Assembly: GCF_030814415.1 (NCBI RefSeq)
Contig: NZ_JAUSVB010000001.1
Span: 558,001 to 622,000 of the forward strand
From: Cellulomonas humilata
Lineage (GTDB): Bacteria > Actinomycetota > Actinomycetes > Actinomycetales > Cellulomonadaceae
Length of the DNA: 64,000 nt
Direction: 5' to 3'
Part shown: positions 42,228 to 50,500 of the stretch, piece by piece
Position numbering within the stretch: position 1 is the first letter of the stretch
Layout: the number at the start of each line of letters is the position of its first letter
Program-made: the position numbers and the translations under genes
Notes under the pieces: model-generated
Databases searched by the model: none
Told to the model about the DNA's origin: nothing
Seen by the model: only the letters and a program-made list of their open reading frames with translations

Positions 42228-43187
42228 GTGCTCGCCGCCTACGCCGCCCGGTTCTCGTCCGACGACCCCGTCAGCGCACTCGAGGTGGGTGAGCAGCCGG
42301 CCCCGGGAGCCCGGGAGAACTGGTCGGTCGTCGACGTCAGCGCCGCCGCGCTGAACCACCACGACGTGTGGACCCTGCGCGGCGTCGGGATAAGGGCCGA
42401 CGCGCTGCCGATGATCCTGGGCACCGACGCCGCCGGAGTCACCGCCGACGGGCGCGAGGTCGTGGTGCACGGTGTGATCGGCGGGGCGAGCGGGCACGGC
42501 GTGGGGGCCGACGAGCCCCGCAGCCTGCTGTCCGAGCGCTACCCCGGGACGCTCGCGGAGCAGGTCGCGGTACCCACCTGGAACCTCGTCGACAAGCCCG
42601 CCGAGCTCTCGTTCGTCGAGGCCGCGTGCCTGCCCACGGCCTGGCTCACCGCCTACCGGATGCTCTTCCGGTCCGGCGGCGCGACCCCCGGGCAGCGGGT
42701 CCTCGTGCAGGGCGCGGGCGGCGGGCTGGCGACGGCGGCGATCCTGCTCGGCGCGGCCGCGGGGCTCGAGGTCATCGTGACCAGCCGCTCCGAGGAGCGC
42801 CGGACGCGCGCGCTGGCGCTCGGTGCCGCCGCCGCGGTGGAGCCCGGGACGCGCGTGCCGCGGGCCGACGTGGTGCTGGAGAGCGTCGGCAAGGCCACCT
42901 GGTCGCACTCGGTCCGGTCCGTCCGACCCGGCGGGACCATCGTCGTCGCCGGCGCCACCAGCGGGGACGCCGAGCCGGCCGAGCTCACGCGGATCTTCTT
43001 CCAGGAGATCACCGTGGTCGGCACCACCATGGGGACGCGCGACGACCTCGGGCACCTGCTCGCGTTCCTCGCCCGGACGGGGGTGCGACCGCTGGTCGAC
43101 TCGACGTTCGCACTGACCGACGCGCGCGACGCCGTGCAGCGGCTGGCGGACGGCGACCAGTTCGGCAAGATCGTGCTCGAGCCTTGA
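42228..43187 (+). CDS. Zinc-independent MDR-family alcohol dehydrogenase / quinone oxidoreductase-like
   Basis: 319 residues. The GTG at 42228 is chosen because TACGTT lies 6 nt before it. The GroES-like N-domain has AALNHHDVWTLRG and MILGTDAAGVT. The Rossmann domain has VLVQGAGGGLATAAILLGAAAGLEVIVTSRS and VVLESVGKATWSHSVRSVRPGGTIVVAG, ending QLADG-FGKIVLEP-like. The catalytic zinc ligands of alcohol dehydrogenases are not evident, so it fits the NADPH quinone oxidoreductase branch. Its stop overlaps the start of the next gene. Confidence 0.85.
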   Translation: MLAAYAARFSSDDPVSALEVGEQPAPGARENWSVVDVSAAALNHHDVWTLRGVGIRADALPMILGTDAAGVTADGREVVVHGVIGGASGHGVGADEPRSLLSERYPGTLAEQVAVPTWNLVDKPAELSFVEAACLPTAWLTAYRMLFRSGGATPGQRVLVQGAGGGLATAAILLGAAAGLEVIVTSRSEERRTRALALGAAAAVEPGTRVPRADVVLESVGKATWSHSVRSVRPGGTIVVAGATSGDAEPAELTRIFFQEITVVGTTMGTRDDLGHLLAFLARTGVRPLVDSTFALTDARDAVQRLADGDQFGKIVLEP

Positions 43188-44155
43188 CGGGCGACGCGTG
43201 GGCCGAGGACATCCTCGGGCCCGACTACCGGGTGCGGACGCTCGTGCTGCAGCCCGACGACGAGGGCGACGTCGTCGCGAGCCTGGTCCGGTACGCCCCA
43301 CCGAGCACCGAGCCGCTGCGGCCGTCGCGCGCGATCCTCTACGTCCACGGCTGGTCCGACTACTTCTTCCAGACGGGCCTCGCCGAGTACTGGCACGCCC
43401 GCGGGGCCGCGTTCTACGCCCTCGACCTGCGCAAGTACGGCCGCAGCCTGCGCCCGGGTCAGACGCCCGGGTACGTCGCGGACCTCGAGACCTACGACGA
43501 GGAGATCGAGGCGTCGGTCGACGTCATCACCGCGGACCTCGGTGCGCGCGCCCGGGTCATGGTCATGGGGCACTCGACCGGCGGGCTCGTCGCGGCGCTG
43601 TGGGCCAACCGGCACCCCGGGGAGCTCAGCGGCCTGGTGCTCAACAGCCCGTGGCTCGAGCTGCAGGGGTCGTCGGTGCTCCGGCACATCAGCGCCCCGG
43701 CGGTCTCCCGGATCGCCCGGTTCCAGCCGAAGGCTCCGCTGCCCAACATCGACCCCGGCTACTACGCCCGCACCCTGAGCAGCGCCAGCGGCGGGGAGTG
43801 GACCTACGACACCACGTGGCGGCCGACCCCGTCGTTCCCCGTCCGGGCCGGCTGGTTGCAGGCGATCATGGCGGGGCACGCGCGGGTGGCCCGCGGGCTG
43901 AGCGTCGAGGCGCCGATCCTCATGTGCGCGTCGAGCAGGACCGTCATCAGCCCGCGGTGGAGCGAGGACATGCGGCACGCCGACGTCGTCCTGGACGTCG
44001 AGCTGCTGGCCCGTCGCGCGGTGCAGCTGGGGTCGCACGTGACCGTCGTCCGGATCCGCGACGGGCTGCACGACCTCGCGCTGTCCCCGAAGCCGGTGCG
44101 CGAGCGGTTCTACGCGGAGATCGACCGCTGGTCCTCCGCGTACGGGTGGGGCTGA
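43184..44155 (+). CDS. Alpha/beta hydrolase (serine aminopeptidase/lysophospholipase-like)
   Basis: 323 residues if it starts at the TTG at 43184, which overlaps the previous stop in TTGA. The next in-frame GTG is within the conserved region (RVRTLVLQPDD), so TTG is likely. Nucleophile elbow VMVMGHSTGGLVAAL (Ser), oxyanion YVHGWSDYFFQ, and a C-terminal His in RDGLHDLALS. A lid-like part (AVSRIARFQPKAPLPN) lies between. Hydrolase_4/S33-type proteins cut esters or lipids; the substrate is not predictable. Translational coupling to the oxidoreductase suggests a shared pathway. Confidence 0.85.
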   Translation: MTGDAWAEDILGPDYRVRTLVLQPDDEGDVVASLVRYAPPSTEPLRPSRAILYVHGWSDYFFQTGLAEYWHARGAAFYALDLRKYGRSLRPGQTPGYVADLETYDEEIEASVDVITADLGARARVMVMGHSTGGLVAALWANRHPGELSGLVLNSPWLELQGSSVLRHISAPAVSRIARFQPKAPLPNIDPGYYARTLSSASGGEWTYDTTWRPTPSFPVRAGWLQAIMAGHARVARGLSVEAPILMCASSRTVISPRWSEDMRHADVVLDVELLARRAVQLGSHVTVVRIRDGLHDLALSPKPVRERFYAEIDRWSSAYGWG

Positions 44156-44162
44156 GCGGTCC

Positions 44163-45680
44163 TTACGGCCGCAGGACGCCCGTGGCCTCCGCGAGCGTCG
44201 GTCCGCCCTCGCCGAGCCGCCAGGCGCGCCAGCCGTCGACCGGGTTCTCCGCGGACACAGCCGCGGAGGCGGCGTCGTCGGGGTCGGCGTGCAGCTCGCC
44301 CGTCGGCAGCTCGATGAGCCCGTCGGTGCGCAGCATCGCGAGCAGGCGCTGGCCGCGGCGGGCGCGGACCCAGACGAGGGTGGTGATCGCGCGGCGGCTC
44401 TTGGCGAGCGTCGCGAGCTCCGGCAGGGCGCGAGGAGCGCCGTCGGGCCACGACTCGCGGATCGGGGCGATCTCCTTCGTGGTCTCCGGCCCCGCAGAGC
44501 TGTCCGGTGCCGCCGAGTTGTCCGGTGCCGGCGGGTTCGACGGTGCGGCATGCGTCGGGGGTGCCGCCTGCGTCGGGGGTGCGGCCTGCGTCGGCGGGGC
44601 GGGCTGGCTCGGCGGTGCGGGCTGGCTCGTCGTCGGGAAGCTCGAGGAGATGGGCAGCGGCGCGGGGAGCGGCGCGAACGGACGCGGTCCCGCCACGAGC
44701 GGCTCGGCGCGGTCCCGCGGCGGTGTGCGCGGCACCACCTGGTCGGCGGCGGACCGCAGCCCGAGCACCGGGGTCAGCGTGGTGGGCGCGTCCTGGATCG
44801 TCGACGAGCCCCGCGGCTTGTCCGCTGCCGGCTGCAGCACAGGCGCGGGGGTCGGCTGGGGCGCCGGGGCCGGCTTGGGAACCGGTCGCGGGGTCGCCTG
44901 GGGGATCGGTGCCGTCGGCGTCGGCGCGCGCAGCGGGGTCGGTGCGGGCACAGGGGGCGTCGGCGGCGGGGTCACGGCCCGCAGCTCACCCGTGGCGGGC
45001 GTGCGCACGTGCGGCTGGGCCGGGACCGGCGGCTCGTAGCCGCCGCCCGCGAAACCCTCGCTCGAGCGGACCAGCCGCAGCGCGGTCGGCTCGACGGAGC
45101 GGCGTGCACCCTCGTGCGTGGCCAGCGGCGAGACGTCCAGGAGCCGGCGGTCGTCCACCCCGCGCACGACGCCGACCTGCAGCACGTCGACGTGCCGACC
45201 GGGACCGCGCAGGAAGCCGAGCGTGTCTCCGGCCTCGGCGGCGACCTCCGAGCAGAGCAGCACCAGCCGCACGCCCTCGCGCCGGTTCGACTGCGTGCCG
45301 AACGCCGCCTGCTCGCGGAAGGCTGCGAAGTCGACCGCGAACCGGCTCGGGTCCGGGTGGTAGGCGCGCGCCAGGTCGGTCGTCGTCATGCGGGACGCCG
45401 CCCCGGCGTGCCGGAGCGCGGAGATGACGGCGTCGTCGTCGACGACCTGCACCACGTCCACGACGACGGCTCGTCCCGTGGCGTCCAGGGCGAGGAGCTC
45501 GGGCAGGTCGGCGTGGTCCGGTGCGTTGGTCCGGGACCGGACCGCGAACAGGGGCTCGCCGGCGATCGCGGCGAGGTGGTGGGACAGGAGGGAGGCGCAC
45601 TCCTGCGCGAACGATCCGGTCAGGGGCTGCATCGGCTGGACGAGGCGCGGCCGGCCGTCGTCGAGCTCGAAGAGAGGCAT
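44163..45680 (-). CDS. Degenerate PD-(D/E)XK-like N-domain, Pro-rich linker and C-terminal RAMA domain
   Basis: 505 residues from the ATG at 45680 (MPLFELDDGRPRLVQPM), with AGGAAGG upstream. Residues about 40-190 follow the layout of NucS-like or DUF91-like nucleases (LPELLALDATGRAVVVDVVQ then ALRHAGAASRMTTTDLARAY). The usual E-x-K reads VDVVQ, so nuclease activity is probably lost. A 200-residue Pro/Ala/Thr linker has tandem TQAAPP repeats. The last about 75 residues (LLAMLRTDGLIELPTG through NPVDGWRAWRLGEG) match the RAMA domain found with adenine methylases. It may bind modified or particular DNA; function unknown. It ends 8 nt from the convergent hydrolase stop. Confidence 0.72.
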   Translation of the reverse strand: MPLFELDDGRPRLVQPMQPLTGSFAQECASLLSHHLAAIAGEPLFAVRSRTNAPDHADLPELLALDATGRAVVVDVVQVVDDDAVISALRHAGAASRMTTTDLARAYHPDPSRFAVDFAAFREQAAFGTQSNRREGVRLVLLCSEVAAEAGDTLGFLRGPGRHVDVLQVGVVRGVDDRRLLDVSPLATHEGARRSVEPTALRLVRSSEGFAGGGYEPPVPAQPHVRTPATGELRAVTPPPTPPVPAPTPLRAPTPTAPIPQATPRPVPKPAPAPQPTPAPVLQPAADKPRGSSTIQDAPTTLTPVLGLRSAADQVVPRTPPRDRAEPLVAGPRPFAPLPAPLPISSSFPTTSQPAPPSQPAPPTQAAPPTQAAPPTHAAPSNPPAPDNSAAPDSSAGPETTKEIAPIRESWPDGAPRALPELATLAKSRRAITTLVWVRARRGQRLLAMLRTDGLIELPTGELHADPDDAASAAVSAENPVDGWRAWRLGEGGPTLAEATGVLRP

Positions 45681-45853
45681 CAGTCCCGGCCTTCCTGGGC
45701 ACGCCGCCGCCAGCTGCACGTTCCCGTTTGTCCGCCCGCGCGCCCCGACCGGCACACGTGCGACCACACTGTCCCACAGCGCGCTCGGCCCGTCAGCCCG
45801 TCGGCCCGGCGTGCCCCGACGAGATCGGTCACATCACCCGAACGTGCCCGTCG

Positions 45854-46150
45854 TCACCCCTCGGCGAGCGCTGCCTCGACCCGTTCGACCTTGCCCGTCA
45901 GCTCTCCGGACCGGCCCGGGCGGATGTCCGCCTTGAGCACGAGGCTGACGCGGTGGCCGTGCCGGCCGACCGCCTCCGTCGCACGCTTGACGACGTCCAT
46001 CACCTCGTCCCACTCGCCCTCGATAGTGGTGAACATGGCGTCGGTGCGGTTCGGGAGCCCGGACTCGCGCACGATGCGCACGGCATCGGCGACGGCGGCG
46101 GTCACGGACTCGCCCGCACCGAGCGGGGCGACGGAGAAGGCGACGAGCAT
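45854..46150 (-). CDS. Thiamine-binding protein (DUF77/MTH1187-YkoF fold)
   Basis: 98 residues from the ATG at 46150, 6 nt after TAGGCT. It has the family signature [33 protein letters not shown], then [20 protein letters not shown] and [14 protein letters not shown]. YkoF/MTH1187 proteins bind thiamine or hydroxymethylpyrimidine as small ferredoxin-like dimers. No thiamine genes are nearby. Downstream lies a 173-nt gap with no recognised feature before the RAMA gene. Confidence 0.9.
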   Translation of the reverse strand: MLVAFSVAPLGAGESVTAAVADAVRIVRESGLPNRTDAMFTTIEGEWDEVMDVVKRATEAVGRHGHRVSLVLKADIRPGRSGELTGKVERVEAALAEG

Positions 46151-46156
46151 GCGGCC

Positions 46157-46162
46157 AGCCTA
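46157..46162 (-). promoter_or_regulatory. -10 box TAGGCT for the thiamine-binding gene, overlapping the previous stop codon
   Basis: TAGGCT on the minus strand lies exactly 6 nt before the ATG at 46150. Its first three bases are the TAG stop of the FAD/Fe-S dehydrogenase gene (46160-46162). Confidence 0.5.
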
Positions 46163-49100
46163 GGCGGGTGCGACCGCACCACGAGCAGTCGGCAGGTGCG
46201 ATGCGAGCAGCTCCGCCAGGTGCACGCCGTGCACGCCGGCCAGGTGGTCGGCCTGCGTGCGGCACGAGAAGCCGTCCGCCAGGTAGACGTCCCCGGGCGC
46301 CGCGTCGCGCAGTGCCGGGAGCAGCGCGTTCTCCGCGACCGCGACCGACACGTCGTAGTGGCCCTTCTCCATGCCGAAGTTGCCGGCCAGCCCGCAGCAG
46401 CCCGCGAGCGCCGAGAACTGCGCACCGGCGTCGGTGAGCAGGCGGCGGTCGGCGGTCCACGTCATCACGGAGTAGTGGTGGCAGTGCGGCTGCACGACCG
46501 CGGTCACGTCGGAGAGGTCCGGGACCTGCCAGCGGTCGCCCGGGCCGATGGGGGCGGGCGCGGTGAGCAGCTCCGCGAGCGTGCGCGTCTCCCGCGCGAC
46601 GGCGACCGCGCGGGGGTCGTCGGGCAGCAGGTCGCGCAGGTCGGAGCGCAGGACCGCGGTGCACGACGGCTCGAGCCCGACGATCGGGATCCCGTTGACC
46701 GCGAACGGGCCGAGCACGCCGAGCAGATGGGTCAGCTGCTTCTTGGCACCGTCGAGCTGGCCGGTGCTGATCCAGGTGAGGCCGCAGCAGGCGTCGTCCT
46801 GCGGGACGAGGACCTCGTAGCCGGCGTCGACGAGCACGGCGACGGCCGCCTGCGCGACGGACGGCGCGAGGGTGTCAGAGAACGAGTCGGTCCAGAGCAC
46901 GACCTGCGGCTTGCGCCCGCCGGTCCCCTTGCCAGGCCGTCCGAGGAACTGGAAGTCCCGAGGCTCGTCGGCGGGCTCCACCTCGGTGTGTCCGAGGATC
47001 TGGTCGTCCTGGCGCTCGCTTCCTCGGACGCTGCGGGTGAGCGTGACGCTGTCGCGGCCCTCGCCGCGCACCCACGAGCGGAACGGTCGGCGCGCGAAGG
47101 TCACCATCTGGCGACGGGTGTCCATGCCGCCGCCCGCGAGCACCGCGGTGGCCACCGGGCGGATGCCGAGCAACGCGTTGGTCAGGGCGGCCAGGCCGGG
47201 GACACCGGTGATCAGGCGCGCCCAGCGGGGCAGCCAGCCGAGGGCGTAGTGCGACATCGGCCGCAGCTTCCCGCGGTATGTACGGTGCAGCACCTCGGAC
47301 TTGTACTGAGCCATGTCGACGCCCGCGGGGCAGTCCGACGAGCACGCCTTGCAGGACAGACACAGGTCGAGGGAGTCGTGCACCTCGGGCGAGGACCAGC
47401 CGCCGGACACGAGCGTGCCGTTCGCCATCTCCTGCAGCACCCGCGCGCGACCGCGGGTGGAGTCCTTCTCGTCCTTCGTCGCCAGGTAGGACGGGCACAT
47501 GAACCCGCCGGTCGCCGTGCTGTCCGCCCGGCACTTTCCGACGCCGACGCACCGGTGCAGCGCGGTCGTCAGGTCCCCCGCGTCGTGCGCGAACGAGAAG
47601 CCGTGACCGTCGGACAGCAGCGGGCGGGCCCACGGGCGGCGCAGGTCGGCGTCCACCGGGCGCGGGCGGACCAGCACGCCGGGGTTGAGCAGGTCACGCG
47701 GGTCGAGGAGGTCCTTGAAGGCGCCGAACAGGTCGATCGCCTGCGCCGAGTACATGACCGGGAGCAGCTCGGAGCGGGCGCGGCCGTCGCCGTGCTCCCC
47801 GGACAGCGAGCCGCCGTGCGACGCGACGAGCGTCGCGGCATCGGTCATGAACGCGCGCAGCGGGGAGCCGGAACGCTCGAGCGGGATGTCGAGACGCAGG
47901 TGCACGCACCCGTCGCCGAAGTGCCCGTACGCGAGGCCGTCCACCCCGTGCGACGCCATGAGCGCCTCGAGCTCGCGCAGGTACGCGCCCAGCCGCTCGG
48001 GCGGCACCGCCGAGTCCTCGAACCCGGGCCACGCCTGCTCGCCCGACGGCGTCCGCCCGCCCAGGCCCGCGCCGTCCTCGCGGATCCGCCACATCGCGGC
48101 GGCCTCCGGACCGGGCGGGAAGAGGCCGACCGCATCGGTGCCGGCATCGCTCGCCAGCGCGTGCGCACGCTGCAGGGCTTCCGCCAGGTCCGAACCGCCC
48201 ACCTCGACCATGAGCCACCCGCCGCCGGCGGGCAGCGGGGGGACGGCCGACGCACCACGCACCCGGCGCACCACGTCGACCAGCCGGGAGTCCATGCCCT
48301 CGATCGCGAGCGGGGCGTGCGCGAGCAGGGCGGGGACCGCATCGGCAGCGGTCGGCATGTCCGGGTAGCCGAGCACGACGAGCACGGGGGCCGCCGCGAT
48401 CGGGACCAGCCGCACGGTCGCGCCGAGCAGCGTGGCGACCGTCCCCTCCGTCCCGACCAGCGCCTTGGCCAGGTCGGTGCCCTTCTCGGGCAGCAGGTGC
48501 TCCAGGGAGTAGCCGGAGACCTGCCGGCCGAAGCGGCCCAGCTCGGTCCGCAGGATGTCGAGGTGTCCGCGGACGAGCGCGTCGAGACCGGGGACGACGT
48601 CCAGCGCGCCCGCGCCGGAGCGCGCCTCGAACCGTCGCCCGGTGCCGTCCACCACGTCGAGGGCGAGCACGTTGTCCGCGGTCCGCCCGTACGCGACCGC
48701 GCGGGGTCCGCACGCGTTGTTGCCGATCATCCCGCCGAGCGTCGCGCGCGCCTGCGTGGAGGGGTCGGGACCGAACCGCAGCCCGTGCGGTGCGGCGGCC
48801 TTCTGCAGGCTCGCCATCACGACGCCGGGCTCGATGCGGGCCGTCCGCGCGGACGGGTCGATGTCGAGGATCCGGTTCACGTGCCGCGAGAAGTCGAGCA
48901 CCACCCCGGTACCGACCGCGTTGCCCGCGACCGAGGTCCCTCCGCCGCGCGCGGTCAGCGGGACGCCCAGCGACCGGGCGACCTCGAGCGCGGCGAGCAC
49001 GTCGTCGGTGTCCTGCGGGAACGCCACGACCTGCGGGACCACCCGGTAGTTCGACGCGTCCGTGGAGTACTCGGCCCGGCGCCGGGTGCTGTCGTCGACC

Positions 49101-49192
49101 GTCCCGCGCAGGGCGGACCGCAGCGCGTGCACGACGTCGGCGCTGTCGGGCACACGCGGGCCCTCTGCCACGGTCTCGGTCACGGCCACCAC
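46160..49192 (-). CDS. FAD-linked oxidase / 4Fe-4S / CCG-domain fusion dehydrogenase (GlcD-GlpC, YdiJ-like)
   Basis: About 1010 residues; a GTG at 49192 is chosen, but further GTGs at 49231, 49189 and 49183 are in frame. N-terminal FAD_binding_4 domain (VPLTARGGGTSVAGNAVG and TLGGMIGNNACGPRAVAYG), then the FAD-oxidase C domain ending YGHFGDGCVHLRLDIP and GGSLSGEHGDGRARSELL. Fe-S motifs CVGVGKCRADSTATGGFMCPSY and CLSCKACSSDCPAGVD follow. Two CCG domains hold DACCGLTWISTGQ and GCCGLAGNFGMEKGHY. This is the one-chain D-2-hydroxyacid dehydrogenase architecture (D-lactate or D-2-hydroxyglutarate type), peripheral at the membrane and passing electrons to the respiratory chain. Substrate not determinable. 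Confidence 0.92.
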   Translation of the reverse strand: MVAVTETVAEGPRVPDSADVVHALRSALRGTVDDSTRRRAEYSTDASNYRVVPQVVAFPQDTDDVLAALEVARSLGVPLTARGGGTSVAGNAVGTGVVLDFSRHVNRILDIDPSARTARIEPGVVMASLQKAAAPHGLRFGPDPSTQARATLGGMIGNNACGPRAVAYGRTADNVLALDVVDGTGRRFEARSGAGALDVVPGLDALVRGHLDILRTELGRFGRQVSGYSLEHLLPEKGTDLAKALVGTEGTVATLLGATVRLVPIAAAPVLVVLGYPDMPTAADAVPALLAHAPLAIEGMDSRLVDVVRRVRGASAVPPLPAGGGWLMVEVGGSDLAEALQRAHALASDAGTDAVGLFPPGPEAAAMWRIREDGAGLGGRTPSGEQAWPGFEDSAVPPERLGAYLRELEALMASHGVDGLAYGHFGDGCVHLRLDIPLERSGSPLRAFMTDAATLVASHGGSLSGEHGDGRARSELLPVMYSAQAIDLFGAFKDLLDPRDLLNPGVLVRPRPVDADLRRPWARPLLSDGHGFSFAHDAGDLTTALHRCVGVGKCRADSTATGGFMCPSYLATKDEKDSTRGRARVLQEMANGTLVSGGWSSPEVHDSLDLCLSCKACSSDCPAGVDMAQYKSEVLHRTYRGKLRPMSHYALGWLPRWARLITGVPGLAALTNALLGIRPVATAVLAGGGMDTRRQMVTFARRPFRSWVRGEGRDSVTLTRSVRGSERQDDQILGHTEVEPADEPRDFQFLGRPGKGTGGRKPQVVLWTDSFSDTLAPSVAQAAVAVLVDAGYEVLVPQDDACCGLTWISTGQLDGAKKQLTHLLGVLGPFAVNGIPIVGLEPSCTAVLRSDLRDLLPDDPRAVAVARETRTLAELLTAPAPIGPGDRWQVPDLSDVTAVVQPHCHHYSVMTWTADRRLLTDAGAQFSALAGCCGLAGNFGMEKGHYDVSVAVAENALLPALRDAAPGDVYLADGFSCRTQADHLAGVHGVHLAELLASHLPTARGAVAPA

Positions 49193-49421
49193 GGGGGCAG
49201 TCTCGCACCGGGAACCGGCTCCCCCGCGCACGTCACCGAGGGCTGGTCACCGGTCCCCGAAGCGCCCGGGACCTGAGGGAGGCGCCCGTTCGGGTCCAGA
49301 GTCGTTGCTGTGTGTCCGGTTTCACACGGTTGATCACGAAATGCCCCGGCGCGATGACGGCGCCGATCGCTACTCTCTCGCGGGCCCCTCGACCGATGGA
49401 CTCACCCCGAACGAGAAGATG

Positions 49422-49928
49422 ATGATGCGCACCCTCACCGCCCGTGTCGCGGCCCCCGCCCTCCTGATCGTGGCCCTCGCCGGCATCTCCGGCTGCGGCA
49501 TCCTCGACGACACCGCGGAGCCGGCCGTCCGCGACGAGTCGGGTGAGATCACCGCGTCGAGCGAGGCCGACGTCTTCTCGCTGAAGGTGGGTGACTGCCT
49601 CAACCAGACGACCACCGAGGAGACCGCCGAGGTCTCGTCGGTGCCGACCGTCCCGTGCGACCAGCCGCACGACAGCGAGGCCTACGCGGCGACCGACATG
49701 CCCGACGGCGAGTACCCGGGCGACCAGGCCGTCATCGACGCGTCCGACACGTTCTGCTACGACCAGTTCGCGACGTTCGTCGGCCTGACCTACGACGAGT
49801 CGACCCTCGAGCTCGCGTCGTTCTTCCCGACCCCCGAGTCCTGGGACCAGGGCGACCACGAGATCATGTGCTTCATCTCCTCGCCGGACGGCCAGGTCAC
49901 CGGGACGCTCGCGGGCGCCAACCGCTGA
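49422..49928 (+). CDS. Lipoprotein of the septum-formation (septum_form) family
   Basis: 168 residues. Three consecutive ATGs (49419, 49422, 49425) follow GAGAAG; the middle one is chosen arbitrarily. A lipobox LAGISGC lies after the hydrophobic core LLIVALAGI, so it is a lipid-anchored exported protein. The mature part has VFSLKVGDCLNQT, TVPCDQPHDSEAYA and DTFCYDQFATFVG with four spaced Cys residues, the pattern of septum_form/DUF4190-associated domains. It would act at the outer face of the membrane; exact role unknown. Divergent from the FAD/Fe-S dehydrogenase gene. Confidence 0.82.
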   Translation: MMRTLTARVAAPALLIVALAGISGCGILDDTAEPAVRDESGEITASSEADVFSLKVGDCLNQTTTEETAEVSSVPTVPCDQPHDSEAYAATDMPDGEYPGDQAVIDASDTFCYDQFATFVGLTYDESTLELASFFPTPESWDQGDHEIMCFISSPDGQVTGTLAGANR

Positions 49929-49943
49929 CGGGTTCGCAGAGCC

Positions 49944-49983
49944 GCGCGACGTCCGCGCTCCCGTGGGAGTGCGGACGTCGCGC
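49944..49983. terminator. Hairpin between convergent genes, related to the palindromic repeat (copy G)
   Basis: GCGCGACGTCCGCGCTCCC (49944-49962) and GGGAGTGCGGACGTCGCGC (49965-49983) pair fully as RNA (one G-U) with a 2-nt loop. It lies between the stops of the lipoprotein and osmC genes. The arms share GTCCGC and TGCGGACGT with repeat copies A-F. Confidence 0.85.
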
Positions 49984-49996
49984 GGGATGACGAGGG

Positions 49997-50434
49997 TCAG
50001 GCGAGCGACGCGTCCAGGGTGATCTCCGTGCCCGTCAGGGCCTTGCTCACCGGGCACGTGGCCTTGGCGTTCTCGGCGGCGGCGAGGAAGCCGTCGGCAT
50101 CGAGACCCTCGACCTCGCCACGGACCGTCAGGGCGATCGTGGTGATGTGCAGCCCTCCGGCGGGGTCGGGTCGCAGGGTGACGTCGGCGCTGACCTCGAG
50201 GGCGACGGGGGTGCCGCCGGCCGCCGCGATGACGCCTGACAGCTGCATGGCGTAGCAGGACGTGTGGGCGGCCGCGATGAGCTCCTCGGGGCTCGTCGTG
50301 CCACCGGCCTCCTCGGAGGTCCGCTTCGGGAACGAGACGTCGAACGTGCCGGCGCCGGAGCTGGTGAGCTCGACCTGCCCGCTGCCCTCCATCAGGGTGC
50401 CGTTCCAGGCGGTCCGAGCGGTGCGCGTGGACAT
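49997..50434 (-). CDS. OsmC/Ohr-family peroxiredoxin
   Basis: 145 residues. AAAGGAG lies 5 nt before the ATG at 50434 (MSTRTARTAWNG). The two catalytic cysteines are present in AHTSCYAMQ and KATCPVSKAL, with Arg and Glu residues (PKRTSEEAGGTTSPEELI) that shape the pocket. OsmC-subfamily proteins reduce organic hydroperoxides in the cytoplasm under osmotic or oxidative stress. Placed between the convergent lipoprotein gene and the LuxR-type ATPase gene. Confidence 0.93.
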   Translation of the reverse strand: MSTRTARTAWNGTLMEGSGQVELTSSGAGTFDVSFPKRTSEEAGGTTSPEELIAAAHTSCYAMQLSGVIAAAGGTPVALEVSADVTLRPDPAGGLHITTIALTVRGEVEGLDADGFLAAAENAKATCPVSKALTGTEITLDASLA

Positions 50435-50500
50435 GGTGCTCCTTTGCTGTGGGCGGGACGGGCGGATGCCCGCAGCCCCCACGCTAGGCAGGCGCGAGGC

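Noticed and set aside
45521..49276. 1251-codon plus-strand open frame opposite the FAD/Fe-S gene
   Set aside because: Low-complexity Arg/Ala/Val/Gln composition. The opposite strand encodes all motifs of a known dehydrogenase architecture.
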